The position numbers and the translations under genes were made by a program. This document shows, one piece after another, positions 24,625 through 32,099 of a stretch of 64,000 nucleotides of DNA. The notes beneath the pieces are model-generated. The model saw only the letters and a list, made by a program, of their open reading frames with translations. It was not told the DNA's origin and searched no databases. This DNA is from Isosphaera sp. (GTDB lineage: Bacteria > Planctomycetota > Planctomycetia > Gemmatales > Gemmataceae), in NCBI GenBank assembly GCA_013822345.1, contig PNKH01000019.1:1-64000 (forward strand), read 5' to 3'. Every line of letters starts with the position of its first letter. The stretch's first letter is position 1.

Positions 24625-24846
24625 TCAGGCCGCGCGGCTGGACTGGCGCCGGAGGTCGGCCACCAGCCGCTCCAGCTCGAACAGCCGGGCCCGGTCCTCC
24701 GCCTGCCGGTCGTACAGCCGCTGGAGCTGGCCCTCGAACCCGGCCACCAGCGGGCGGAGCAGCCGCACCAGGACCACCCGGGTCGGGCGGGCGACCCGCC
24801 GGGCCGCCGCCCGCGCCAGCCTCCGGACCCGTCCGGCAAGACCCAT
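24625..24846 (-). CDS. Small basic coiled-coil protein upstream of fkbM
   Basis: The 73-aa protein has a perfect AGGAGG ribosome binding site 7 bases before its ATG. It is Arg- and Leu-rich: a basic amphipathic N-terminus (MGLAGRVRRLARAAARR) is followed by a heptad-like coil (LYDRQAEDRARLFELERLVADL). The coil resembles the C-terminal coil of the FkbM protein encoded next, so the two may interact. No family is recognised. A palindromic repeat separates the two genes. Confidence 0.6.
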   Translation of the reverse strand: MGLAGRVRRLARAAARRVARPTRVVLVRLLRPLVAGFEGQLQRLYDRQAEDRARLFELERLVADLRRQSSRAA

Positions 24847-25014
24847 CGTCGGCCTCCTGGTGCGCGCCACGATCGGCGTGAGGATGGGGGTTTACCACCC
24901 GCCCCCGGCGGGCCGCAAGGCCGAGTCGGCGGGGCAACCCGGGCGGGCCCGGCGGCTGCCCTTGCACCGCGGCCGGGTCCCGCCCTATACCCGGGCGACC
25001 CCCGAGGAGCACGG

Positions 25015-25809
25015 ATGAAGACGATCGTCAACGGCGTACTCAGGCGGCTCGGGTACGAGCTCCGCCGCGCCGGGTCGCGGCCGGTCGTGTCCGCTGCCCC
25101 GCCCCCGCCGCCGTTGCCGGCCCCCCCGCCGTTGCCGGACGCGTTCGCCGAGCAGGCCCGGCTCCTCCGGGACCGCCCGCCGGCCGTCGTGTTCGACATC
25201 GGGGCGCACCACGGGCAGACGGCGCGGACGTACCGGGCCCTGTTCCCCGGGGCGGCGGTCCACAGCTTCGAGCCGTTCCCGGAGTCGTTCGCCGCGCTGG
25301 CGGCGACGGCGGCCGAGGTGGGCGGGGTGCGGGCCCACCGGGTCGCCCTGTCGGACCGGGTCGGGGAGGCGGAGTTGCACGCGAACGCCTTCGCCCCGAC
25401 CAACTCGCTCCTCCCGACCGCCCCGACCGCGGGGGCGGTGTGGGGCGGCGGGCTGGTCGACACGGTCGCCCGGGTGCGGGTCCCGACCGCCACCCTGGAC
25501 GAGTTCTGCCGGGAACACGGGGTGGCCGCGATCGACCTGCTGAAGATCGACGTGCAGGGGGCCGAGTCGCGGGTGCTGAGGGGCGGCGAGGGGCTGCTGC
25601 GGGCCGGCCGGGTGCGGCTGGTGTACACCGAGATCATCACCCTGCCGACGTACGCCGGGCAGCCGGAGTTGGACGAGTTCCTGGCCCTGATGCGCGGGTA
25701 CGGGTTCGGGCTGTTCAACCTGTTCAACCCGTCGGCGACGGCGGGCGGCCGGCTCCGCCAGGTGGACGCGATCTTCCTGTCCGCCGCCGAGGCCGCGCGG
25801 GTCGGGTGA
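25015..25809 (+). CDS. FkbM-family methyltransferase
   Basis: The 264-aa protein has PAVVFDIGAHHGQTARTYRALFPGA (SAM-binding motif I), VHSFEPFPESF and DLLKIDVQGAESRVLRGG, typical of FkbM. A Pro-rich linker (residues 28-40) follows the short basic N-terminus MKTIVNGVLRRLGYELRR, which is common in methyltransferases near glycan genes. GAGGAG stands 5 bases before the ATG. It is a distant paralogue of the divergent FkbM gene and probably works on the same pool of surface glycans. The 168 bp upstream hold no gene. Confidence 0.9.
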   Translation: MKTIVNGVLRRLGYELRRAGSRPVVSAAPPPPPLPAPPPLPDAFAEQARLLRDRPPAVVFDIGAHHGQTARTYRALFPGAAVHSFEPFPESFAALAATAAEVGGVRAHRVALSDRVGEAELHANAFAPTNSLLPTAPTAGAVWGGGLVDTVARVRVPTATLDEFCREHGVAAIDLLKIDVQGAESRVLRGGEGLLRAGRVRLVYTEIITLPTYAGQPELDEFLALMRGYGFGLFNLFNPSATAGGRLRQVDAIFLSAAEAARVG

Positions 25810-25897
25810 CCGGCCGGGAGTGCCCGCCCCCGCCCCGGACGCTACGATACCCGCAGCCCCTCCGGTCGCTCACGCCCCCGGCCCGCCAGGACCCGCC

Positions 25898-26428
25898 ATG
25901 GCCCCCGCCGAGATCGTCCCGCTCCTCCAGGACGCGTTCCCGGACGCCGTCACCGGCGTGTCCGGCGGCCCCGACCTCGCCGCCGCCGTCGATCCCGCCC
26001 GCCTCGTCGCCGTCTGCACCTTCCTCCGCGACGACCCGCGGCTCCGGTTCGAGATCCTCAACGACATCTCCGGCGTCGACTACCTGGAGGCCGACCCGAA
26101 GAAGGCCGCCAGGGCCGGGTTCGAGCCGCACCTCGAGGTCGTCTACCACCTGTCCAGCTTCAGCTCCCCCGGCCGGCGGTTCACCCTCAAGGTGGTGCTC
26201 CCGCGGTGGAAGGACGACGTGCCCGGGCAGCTCCCGGAGGTGCCGACGCTGTGCGGGGTGTGGCGGACGGCCGACTGGCAGGAGCGGGAGGTGTACGACC
26301 TGGTCGGGGTGCGGTTCACCGGCCACCCGGACCCGACCCGCATCCTGCTGAACGACGACTGGGTCGGGCACCCGCTCCGCAAGGACTACGAGTTCCCGCT
26401 CGAGTACCACGACATCCGCTGCCGGTAG
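25898..26428 (+). CDS. nuoC: NADH-quinone oxidoreductase subunit C
   Basis: NuoC is the 30-kDa-type subunit of the peripheral arm of complex I. The family motif appears as DWQEREVYDLVGVRFTGHPDPTRILLNDDWVGHPLRKDYEFP (residues about 126-166). The length of 176 aa is normal for an unfused NuoC. The ATG giving MAPAEIVPLLQDAFPD is chosen over upstream in-frame codons because CAGGA lies 7 bases before it. It lies 7.5 kb from nuoB and no nuoD follows, so the complex I genes are dispersed. Its TAG stop is part of a GTAG repeat head. Confidence 0.94.
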   Translation: MAPAEIVPLLQDAFPDAVTGVSGGPDLAAAVDPARLVAVCTFLRDDPRLRFEILNDISGVDYLEADPKKAARAGFEPHLEVVYHLSSFSSPGRRFTLKVVLPRWKDDVPGQLPEVPTLCGVWRTADWQEREVYDLVGVRFTGHPDPTRILLNDDWVGHPLRKDYEFPLEYHDIRCR

Positions 26429-26534
26429 GGTGCGGTCGAGCCGGGCGCTTCGCCCGGCGACGACGCACCGCGCCACGCGGGCGCCGGGGGTGGTGCGTCG
26501 TCGGCCGCGAAGCGCGGCCTCGACGGCACCCTAC
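26425..26534. repeat. REP pair, family A variant, after nuoC
   Basis: The inverted pair has units reading GTAGGGTGCGGTCGAG ... CGACGACGCACC. Compared with the copies near 9.4 kb, the stem changes on both sides (GGTGGGCC/GTCCCACC becomes GGTGCGGTC/GACGCACC), so pairing is kept by paired substitutions. The TAG in the left head is the nuoC stop. The right head ends 10 bp before the stop of the convergent BBP7 gene. Confidence 0.93.
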
Positions 26535-26544
26535 GGGCCGCCGC

Positions 26545-28203
26545 TCACCACCGGTACTCCAGCCCGAACTGCACCCCGGTCACCAGCAGGTCCGACTGCC
26601 GGAACAGCGGCCGCGGCCGGTTCCGCCCGGACGGCGGGACCGCCGGGGCGTTCGGCACGAACGTCAGGTCGACCACCCGGTCGACCTGGTCGCCGGGCCG
26701 GATCACGTCGGTCCAGTACAGGACGTTGTACCCGACGAACGCCTTCAGGCTCGGGGTCAGGAAGTACCCGAGGTTGACCGTCGCCTCCGGGACGACCGAG
26801 AACCGGTCGCGGGTGAAGGTGCCGAGGTTCGGGCCGGCGGCCAGGAGCCCGCCGCGGAACCCCATCGGGGCCATCCCCGGCCGGACCCGCCGCTGGAACC
26901 CGTCGATCTCCAGCTCCTGGTGCGTCACCCCGAGGGCGACGGACGTCCGCAGGTCGAGCGCCAGGCGGCCGCGCCGCCGCTCGTAGGTGAGACCGAGTTG
27001 CCCGCCGTGGAACTCGTTCCGGGTCTCGAACCGGTCCTGCACCACGACCACCGTGCCGACCGGGTCGGTGACCGTGATCAGGCCCGCCCCGGCCCCGACC
27101 ACGTTGATGTTCTCGGTGACCGTCAGCGACTCCGACAGGTTCAGGTGGCGGTACCCGACGAACCCGGTCAGCCGGGAGTCGCACCCGCTCGCCAGGCACT
27201 TCCGCAGGTTCACGTCCGCCCCCCACAGCTCGCTCTCCGCCCGGGCCGACAGCGACCCGGTCAACAGCCCGGGGATGGTCACCGCCTCCCCGGTCTCGCC
27301 GATCACCCCGCCGCCCGGGGCCGGGTTCGGGCTGAACACCGGGCGGGTGATGGTCGGGAACCGGTCCGAGGTGAGCACGGTGTCGGCGGTGCGGCGGCCG
27401 AGGAAGAAGTACCCGGCGTCGACGGCGCACGACCCGTGCTCGCCGAACCAGTACCCGCCGCGGACCCGGAACCCCTGGCGGAACGACCCGAGGAACTCCC
27501 CCGGGCCGAGGACCGGGGCCGTCCCCGGCTCGCCGAGGAACCCGAGCCCGCCGGCCGTGTTCGTCGTCCCGAGAACGGGGACGTTCAGGTCGCGCATCCA
27601 CCACAGCAGGTACTCGGCCGAGACGTACCCGCGCGGCGGGCCGTCGGCCGGCCCGGCCTTGTCACGGACCGACCCGCCGAGGAGGTCCCAGAAGCTCGGG
27701 TAGTCGCGGCCCAGGCGGACCGGCGGCGACCCGAACGGGGCGTGCTGGTGCGGCACGGCCCACCCGGCGGGGGTCATCAGCTCCGGCGGGGCGACGGGGA
27801 GGTCGGCGGGCGGGGGCGTCTCCGGCCGCGGAGCGGGGAGGACGCCCGGGGGCGGGGTCGGCTTCGGCATCGGCCGGACCGGCTCGACCGGGCTGTCGGA
27901 CGACCGGGGCGGGGGGATCGGCTGCACCGGCCTGGCCGGGACGGCGACCGGCACCGGCTTCGGGACCGGGAGCGGCGGGAGGGGCGTCGCGACCTCGACC
28001 CGCGGGGCGGCCGGGAACCAGCGCGGCTCCGGGTCGGCCGCGTCGACCCGGACCTCGGCGGGCAGCAGGGCGGGCGCGGCGGTGGCGACGTGGGCCGGCG
28101 GGTCCGGGCGGCGGGCCGGCCGCCACTCGCCGTCCGAACCGACCGCCGCCCCGGCCAGCGCCGCGACCCCGACCCCGACGAGCCCGACCCGGGAGCGCTT
28201 CAT
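26545..28203 (-). CDS. BBP7-family outer-membrane beta-barrel protein
   Basis: The 552-aa protein has a signal peptide (MKRSRVGLVGVGVAALAGAAVG), a long Pro-rich linker (about residues 30-150), and a C-terminal barrel beginning at GYVSAEYLLWWMRD, the hallmark of the planctomycete BBP7 family. Alternating aromatic strands such as GFVGYRHLNLSES and VNLGYFLTPSLKAFVGYNVLYW follow, and the protein ends in FGLEYRW, a typical outer-membrane C-terminus with terminal aromatic. The function is thought to be structural or porin-like and is not known in detail. Confidence 0.88.
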   Translation of the reverse strand: MKRSRVGLVGVGVAALAGAAVGSDGEWRPARRPDPPAHVATAAPALLPAEVRVDAADPEPRWFPAAPRVEVATPLPPLPVPKPVPVAVPARPVQPIPPPRSSDSPVEPVRPMPKPTPPPGVLPAPRPETPPPADLPVAPPELMTPAGWAVPHQHAPFGSPPVRLGRDYPSFWDLLGGSVRDKAGPADGPPRGYVSAEYLLWWMRDLNVPVLGTTNTAGGLGFLGEPGTAPVLGPGEFLGSFRQGFRVRGGYWFGEHGSCAVDAGYFFLGRRTADTVLTSDRFPTITRPVFSPNPAPGGGVIGETGEAVTIPGLLTGSLSARAESELWGADVNLRKCLASGCDSRLTGFVGYRHLNLSESLTVTENINVVGAGAGLITVTDPVGTVVVVQDRFETRNEFHGGQLGLTYERRRGRLALDLRTSVALGVTHQELEIDGFQRRVRPGMAPMGFRGGLLAAGPNLGTFTRDRFSVVPEATVNLGYFLTPSLKAFVGYNVLYWTDVIRPGDQVDRVVDLTFVPNAPAVPPSGRNRPRPLFRQSDLLVTGVQFGLEYRW

Positions 28204-28305
28204 ACCGGCACGCCTCGCGTGTGACGACCACCGGTTGTTTCGGCCGGCCGGCGGCGCGACCCGCACGGTTTCTCGGATTGTCAGGACGCGGGCAACCGGT
28301 GCCGA

Positions 28306-28331
28306 CCCCGCAAGTTACCCAGGTTGCGGGG
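28306..28331. repeat. Hairpin in the leader of the PEP-CTERM gene
   Basis: CCCCGCAA and TTGCGGGG form a perfect 8-bp stem with a 10-nt loop in the 217-bp divergent region. TTGACA follows at 28345, but no convincing -10 hexamer stands at the right distance. The rest of the region shows no gene. Confidence 0.4.
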
Positions 28332-28420
28332 CGGCGGACCGTGGTTGACACCGCCGCGGGGGTTTGGAATGACCCGCCCCGGTTGGGGGCCAGTTCGCCG
28401 CCGGGCGGAGGTGGTGCGGG

Positions 28421-28855
28421 ATGCGGAAGCGACGCGGGGCGTGGTGGGCGTGGGCGGCCGCGGTGGCCGGGGTGGCGGCCGCCGCCGGCCCGGCCGGGGC
28501 GTTCTACTGGTTCGCCATGCCGGAGCGGACGGTGATCCCGCCCGCGGACCAGGGCAAGCCGGGGAACCCGCCCGGGAGCGGCGGCAGCCCGGGCGGGCCG
28601 TCATCCCCGGGCGGGGTGACGACCCCCCCGGGCGGCGGGAACGGTTCGCCCCCGCCGGGCAGCCAGGCTCCGCCGGGCGGGTCGGTCCCGCCGCCGATCC
28701 CGGGGGAGGTGAAGGGCGAGTCGCCGCCGGGCGTCTTCGTCCCCGAGGGCCCGGGGGCGCCGCCGGGCGTCCCGGAGCCGGGGACGCTGCTGGCGGCGGC
28801 GGCCGGGCTGGGGGCGGTGGTCGCCGGCCGGGCCTGGCGGGGTCGGGGGAAGTGA
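28421..28855 (+). CDS. Pro/Gly-rich exported protein with PEP-CTERM tail
   Basis: The 144-aa protein has a signal-like start (WAWAAAVAGVAAAAGPAGA) and a middle part made almost only of Pro, Gly and Ser (about residues 40-115). It ends with VPEPGTLL, then the hydrophobic AAAAGLGAVVAGRAW and the basic RGRGK. That end fits the PEP-CTERM sorting signal, which is cleaved by an exosortase before surface delivery. No exosortase gene is in this window. Family function is unknown. A family C palindrome follows the stop directly. Confidence 0.75.
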   Translation: MRKRRGAWWAWAAAVAGVAAAAGPAGAFYWFAMPERTVIPPADQGKPGNPPGSGGSPGGPSSPGGVTTPPGGGNGSPPPGSQAPPGGSVPPPIPGEVKGESPPGVFVPEGPGAPPGVPEPGTLLAAAAGLGAVVAGRAWRGRGK

Positions 28856-28856
28856 A

Positions 28857-28932
28857 CCGGGCGAACCGCGACCGTCAGGGAGCGGGTGTCGGGAGTGCAA
28901 CACCCGCTCCCTGACGGTCGCGGTTCGCCCGG
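28857..28932. repeat. Palindromic repeat, family C
   Basis: Perfect 33-bp arms (CCGGGCGAACCGCGACC at the left end) surround a 10-nt loop. The element starts one base after the TGA of the PEP-CTERM gene and ends 15 bp before the stop of the convergent small secreted protein, so it is placed to act as a two-way terminator. Confidence 0.95.
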
Positions 28933-28947
28933 CCGCCGGCCCGGACC

Positions 28948-29268
28948 TCACTCGTCCCCGCCCTTCTTGAACTTCCCCTTGAACTTCTCCGGGTCGAACC
29001 CGCCCTTCCCCTTGAACTTCTCCTTCAGCTCCTTCAGCTTCTCCGGGTCGAAGTTCTTGAACTTCTCCTTCAGCGCCTCCAGCTTCTCCGGGTCGATCTT
29101 CCCCTTGAACTTCTCCGGGTCGAACTTGCCCCCGAACTTCCCGCCGGGGCCGCCGGCCTTCTTGCCGTCGGCCGGGCGCGGGGCCGGGGCCTCGTCGGCC
29201 GCGTCGGCCGCCAGGGTGAGCGAGAGGGCCGCCACGAACAGGGCGGCCGCGAGCAGCTTGCGGAACAT
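28948..29268 (-). CDS. Small secreted Lys-rich repeat protein
   Basis: The 106-aa protein has a clear signal peptide (LLAAALFVAALSLTLAADA) and a strong ribosome binding site (GGAGGAAGG). The mature part is a short-period repeat of DPEK, F or L, and K-rich blocks: FDPEKFKGK, IDPEKLEALKEKFKN, FDPEKLKELKEKFKG, FDPEKFKGKF. It is highly charged and likely helical. I recognise no family. Tandem DPEK units suggest repeat-length variation; similar Lys-rich secreted proteins may bind polyanions, but that is speculation. Confidence 0.7.
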   Translation of the reverse strand: MFRKLLAAALFVAALSLTLAADAADEAPAPRPADGKKAGGPGGKFGGKFDPEKFKGKIDPEKLEALKEKFKNFDPEKLKELKEKFKGKGGFDPEKFKGKFKKGGDE

Positions 29269-29392
29269 GCCTTCCTCCGGGCTTCGAGGTGGACCGGGTG
29301 CCTACCCACGACTAAACCCGGCCGCCGGCGGAAGGTTACACCCGGCCGCCTGATAAACTGCTGAGAACCGTCCCGCGGCGAGGCCGACCCCG

Positions 29393-30307
29393 ATGCCCGA
29401 CCTGTCCGTGACCCTCGGCCGGCTCACCCTCCGCAACCCCGTCCTGGTCGCGTCCGGGACGTTCGGGTACGCCCGGGAGATGGCGCCGTTCGTCGACTTC
29501 GCCCGGCTCGGCGGGGTCATCCCGAAGACGGTCACCGCCGCCCCGCGGGCCGGCAACCCGCCGCCGCGGACGGTCGAGACGGCGTCCGGGATGCTGAACG
29601 CCATCGGCCTCGACAACGACGGCCTCGAGCACTTCCTGGCGCATCACCTGCCGTACCTCCGGACGCTGCCGACGGCGGTGGTCGGGAACGTCGCCGGGAA
29701 GAGCGAGGACGAGTTCGTGGCGATGGCCGGGCGGGTGCGCGAGGCCGGGGCCGGCCTGGCGGCGCTGGAGCTGAACCTGTCGTGCCCGAACGTGTCCGGC
29801 GGGCTCGACTTCGCCACCGACCCGGACGTGACGCGGCGGATCGTCCGCCGCTGCCGCGACGCCTGCCCGGACCTGCCGCTGGTCGCCAAGCTGACGCCGA
29901 ACGTGACGGACATCACGGCGATCGCCCGGGCGGCGGCGGACGGCGGGGCGGACGCGGTGAGTGCGGTGAACACGTTCGTCGGGATGGCGGTGGACTGGCG
30001 GCGGCGGCGGCCGATCCTGGGGAACGTGACGGGCGGCTTGAGCGGGCCGGCGGTGAAGCCGCTGGCGCTGCGGGCGGTGTGGCGGATCGCGAAGCTGGGG
30101 GCGGTGCCGGTGGTCGCGGTCGGCGGGATCGCGACCCTCGACGACGTGATGGAGTTCCTGGTGGCGGGGGCGAGTGCGGTGCAGATCGGGACGGCGAACT
30201 TCTACGACCCGACGGCGAGCGTGCGGGTGGTGGACGGGCTGCCCGGCGCGCTGGCGGCGCTCGGCGCCGACCGCGTCGCGGACGTGGTGGGGACGCTCCG
30301 AACGTAG
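29393..30307 (+). CDS. pyrD: Dihydroorotate dehydrogenase, class 1B catalytic subunit
   Basis: PyrD oxidises dihydroorotate to orotate in pyrimidine synthesis, with FMN. The motifs [43 protein letters not shown] and [31 protein letters not shown] are all present. Cys131 in NLSCPN is the catalytic base of class 1 enzymes, and the overall fit is to the 1B type, which normally pairs with an electron-transfer subunit PyrK. No pyrK is in this window. The length of 304 aa is normal. The TAG stop is part of a GTAG repeat head. Confidence 0.95.
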   Translation: MPDLSVTLGRLTLRNPVLVASGTFGYAREMAPFVDFARLGGVIPKTVTAAPRAGNPPPRTVETASGMLNAIGLDNDGLEHFLAHHLPYLRTLPTAVVGNVAGKSEDEFVAMAGRVREAGAGLAALELNLSCPNVSGGLDFATDPDVTRRIVRRCRDACPDLPLVAKLTPNVTDITAIARAAADGGADAVSAVNTFVGMAVDWRRRRPILGNVTGGLSGPAVKPLALRAVWRIAKLGAVPVVAVGGIATLDDVMEFLVAGASAVQIGTANFYDPTASVRVVDGLPGALAALGADRVADVVGTLRT

Positions 30308-30393
30308 GGTGGGCCGAGCCCGGCTCTGCGGGCGAGTCCCACCAACGGTACGCGGGTGGGACTCGGTCCGAAGCGGACCTCGGCCCACCCTAC
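30304..30393. repeat. REP pair, family A, ending both pyrD and its convergent neighbour
   Basis: The inverted pair of GTAGGGTGGGCCGAG hairpins is 90 bp long. The left GTAG supplies the pyrD stop on the plus strand; the right GTAG, read on the minus strand, supplies the TAG stop of the next gene. The element fills the whole gap between the two convergent genes and overlaps each by the four bases of its head. Confidence 0.95.
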
Positions 30394-30821
30394 GCTGACC
30401 CCGCCGGGCCGGCCGGCCTCGGCGGGACCTCCTCCCAGAACAGCTCGCGGCCGGCGGCGAACGCCTCGCTGGCCCGGTAGTCGAACACCTGGGCCACCTC
30501 GGTCGGCTCCAGCCCGAGCGAGTCCAGCGACACGTAGAACAGCCCCTTCAGGTACGCCACCCGGGCGTCCGCGATCCGGGCCTTCGGCTGGCTCGGCCGC
30601 ATCTGCAGCCGGAACTCCTCGACGCCCTCCAGCCGGATCACCAGCCGGACGGGACGCGGGTCGGCGCCGAGCGCCCTGACCGGCTCCCGGGCGGTGACGT
30701 GGAACTCGACCGCGACCTCCTTCGGCCGCGGGTACAGCACCTTCACCCGGCGGATGCGGCCGCCGGGCAGGCGGAACCGGCGGAGGAAGGCGGCGGTGTC
30801 GTGCGGGGGGATGCGGTTCAT
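30390..30821 (-). CDS. Conserved-looking protein of unknown function
   Basis: The 143-aa protein starts at the ATG giving MNRIPPHDTAAFLRRF. It has an alternating beta-rich middle part (RRVKVLYPRPKEVAVEFHVTARE, LVIRLEGVEEFRLQMRPS), then a helix and VAQVFDYRASEAFAAG. This looks like a compact alpha/beta domain. I recognise no family. The last residues (GPAGSA) lie next to a REP pair whose head is the stop codon. Confidence 0.65.
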   Translation of the reverse strand: MNRIPPHDTAAFLRRFRLPGGRIRRVKVLYPRPKEVAVEFHVTAREPVRALGADPRPVRLVIRLEGVEEFRLQMRPSQPKARIADARVAYLKGLFYVSLDSLGLEPTEVAQVFDYRASEAFAAGRELFWEEVPPRPAGPAGSA

Positions 30822-30891
30822 GGGTGGTGGCCCGTCGGGCCGCGGGCGGGCGGGGCGTCCGCCGGCACCCATCATACCGGGCCGGCCGGGG

Positions 30892-31206
30892 TCACACCAG
30901 CGAGTCGAACACCCGGACGGCGGCCCAGTTCGCCTTGTTCTCGGCGATGAACCGGTCGTGGGTGGCGTCCTCCTGGTAGGCGTCGTGGGCGGCCTTGTCG
31001 ACGAACACCAGGTGGAGCCCGACGTCCCAGTCCCGGTCGTTGACCGGGCGGTCTAACTCGGCGCAGAGCGAGCCGGCGGCGAAGAACACGATCCCGGGCT
31101 GGACGTTCAGGTACTTCTTGCAGGCGTCGACCAACTCCTGCACCCGCGCCGGGGCGTTGTCCGTGAGCTTGAAGAAGACGTTGTGGGCGAGCCGCGGGCC
31201 GGGCAT
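30892..31206 (-). CDS. Dabb-family stress-response protein
   Basis: The 104-aa protein fits the dimeric alpha/beta-barrel (Dabb) fold: AHNVFFKLTDNAPARVQELVDACKKYL, then DRDWDVGLHLVFVDKAAHDAYQEDATHDRFI. Family members are small dimers implicated in stress response or small-molecule catalysis. The substrate is unknown. Confidence 0.85.
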   Translation of the reverse strand: MPGPRLAHNVFFKLTDNAPARVQELVDACKKYLNVQPGIVFFAAGSLCAELDRPVNDRDWDVGLHLVFVDKAAHDAYQEDATHDRFIAENKANWAAVRVFDSLV

Positions 31207-31317
31207 GGGTGGACCTCGGGGTGGGGCGTGTCCGGTCGTGATACGACTGCCGCCGAATTGCGGCACCGCCGCGGCGGGCTTACAATCCGGGTACCGCTCA
31301 CCCCACGGGGGCCGGCC

Positions 31318-31611
31318 ATGACCGTCGACGAGTTCAACGCCAACGAGTTCATCCGGAACCAGAACGCCTACCCGACGGGGGAGCTCCTCCGCTACGCCGG
31401 AAAGCACGTCGCGTGGTCGGGGGACGGGACGACGATCCTCCTCGCCGCCGACACCGGCGAGGAGCTGATCGACCTGAGCGACTCCCGCCTCCCGCCGGAC
31501 GAGTTCTTCGTCCTCAGCTACGTCCCGGCCGACTGGGACGGGAAGCACGACCGGCCGTTCCGCCCCGCCCCGATCCCGGCCGGCAGCGGGTCGAACGGAG
31601 CCGCTCCGTGA
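31318..31611 (+). CDS. DUF5678-like small protein
   Basis: The 97-aa protein contains LLRYAGKHVAWSGDGTTILLAADTGEELIDL. This resembles the short DUF5678 module (YAGKWVAL...GEEV) often encoded next to retroviral-type aspartic proteases. The stop overlaps the start of such a gene by 4 bp (GTGA). Function is unknown. A Pro-rich C-terminal tail (FRPAPIPAGSGSNGAAP) follows the domain. Confidence 0.65.
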   Translation: MTVDEFNANEFIRNQNAYPTGELLRYAGKHVAWSGDGTTILLAADTGEELIDLSDSRLPPDEFFVLSYVPADWDGKHDRPFRPAPIPAGSGSNGAAP

Positions 31612-32096
31612 CGTTCACGCTGACCGACGACCCGCTCGTCAACACGGCCACCAACAACCCCACCCGGCGCCAGCCCCGCCCGCTCATCCCTCTGCTGGTG
31701 GCCGGGCCGAACGGACGCCTGTGGCCCGTCCGCGGGTTGGTCGATACCGGCGCGGACGAGGTGCTGTTCCCCGACTACCTATTGAAGGGCTTCGGGTTCG
31801 CCGCGGGGTCCGGGATCAGCCGCGGCACCTCCGGCGTCGGCGGGCGGAGCCAGGTCGTCTACCACCCGGTCCGGCTCGAGATCCGCGCCGCCCCTAACGA
31901 CCGGGTCGCCTGGAACACGACCGTCGGCTTCACGCAACTCGCCCACAACGTCGCCCTGTTCGGCGTCGCCGGCGGGCTGGAGTTCTTCCACACCACCCTG
32001 AACGTGATCGACAACCACCTCGGCCTGTTCCCGCACCCGACCGTTCCGCTCGCCGGGCCGTGCGTCGCGCCCCACGCCCCGTTCCCCGTCCCGTGA
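31608..32096 (+). CDS. Retropepsin-like aspartic protease
   Basis: The 162-aa protein carries WPVRGLVDTGADEVLFPDYL near residue 40, matching the D-T/S-G-A motif of retropepsin-type single-domain aspartic proteases, which act as dimers. Downstream VRLEIRAAPNDRV and FGVAGGLEFFHTTLNVID are compatible with the fold, the latter as the flap and second strand pair. The GTG start overlaps the DUF5678-like gene (GTGA). Such pairs occur across bacteria; targets are unknown. Confidence 0.75.
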   Translation: MTFTLTDDPLVNTATNNPTRRQPRPLIPLLVAGPNGRLWPVRGLVDTGADEVLFPDYLLKGFGFAAGSGISRGTSGVGGRSQVVYHPVRLEIRAAPNDRVAWNTTVGFTQLAHNVALFGVAGGLEFFHTTLNVIDNHLGLFPHPTVPLAGPCVAPHAPFPVP

Positions 32097-32099
32097 CCC

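Noticed and set aside
31608-32096. Remnant of a retroelement, because of the retropepsin motif
   Set aside because: No reverse transcriptase or integrase sequence is adjacent. Cellular single-domain proteases of this type are widespread in bacteria.
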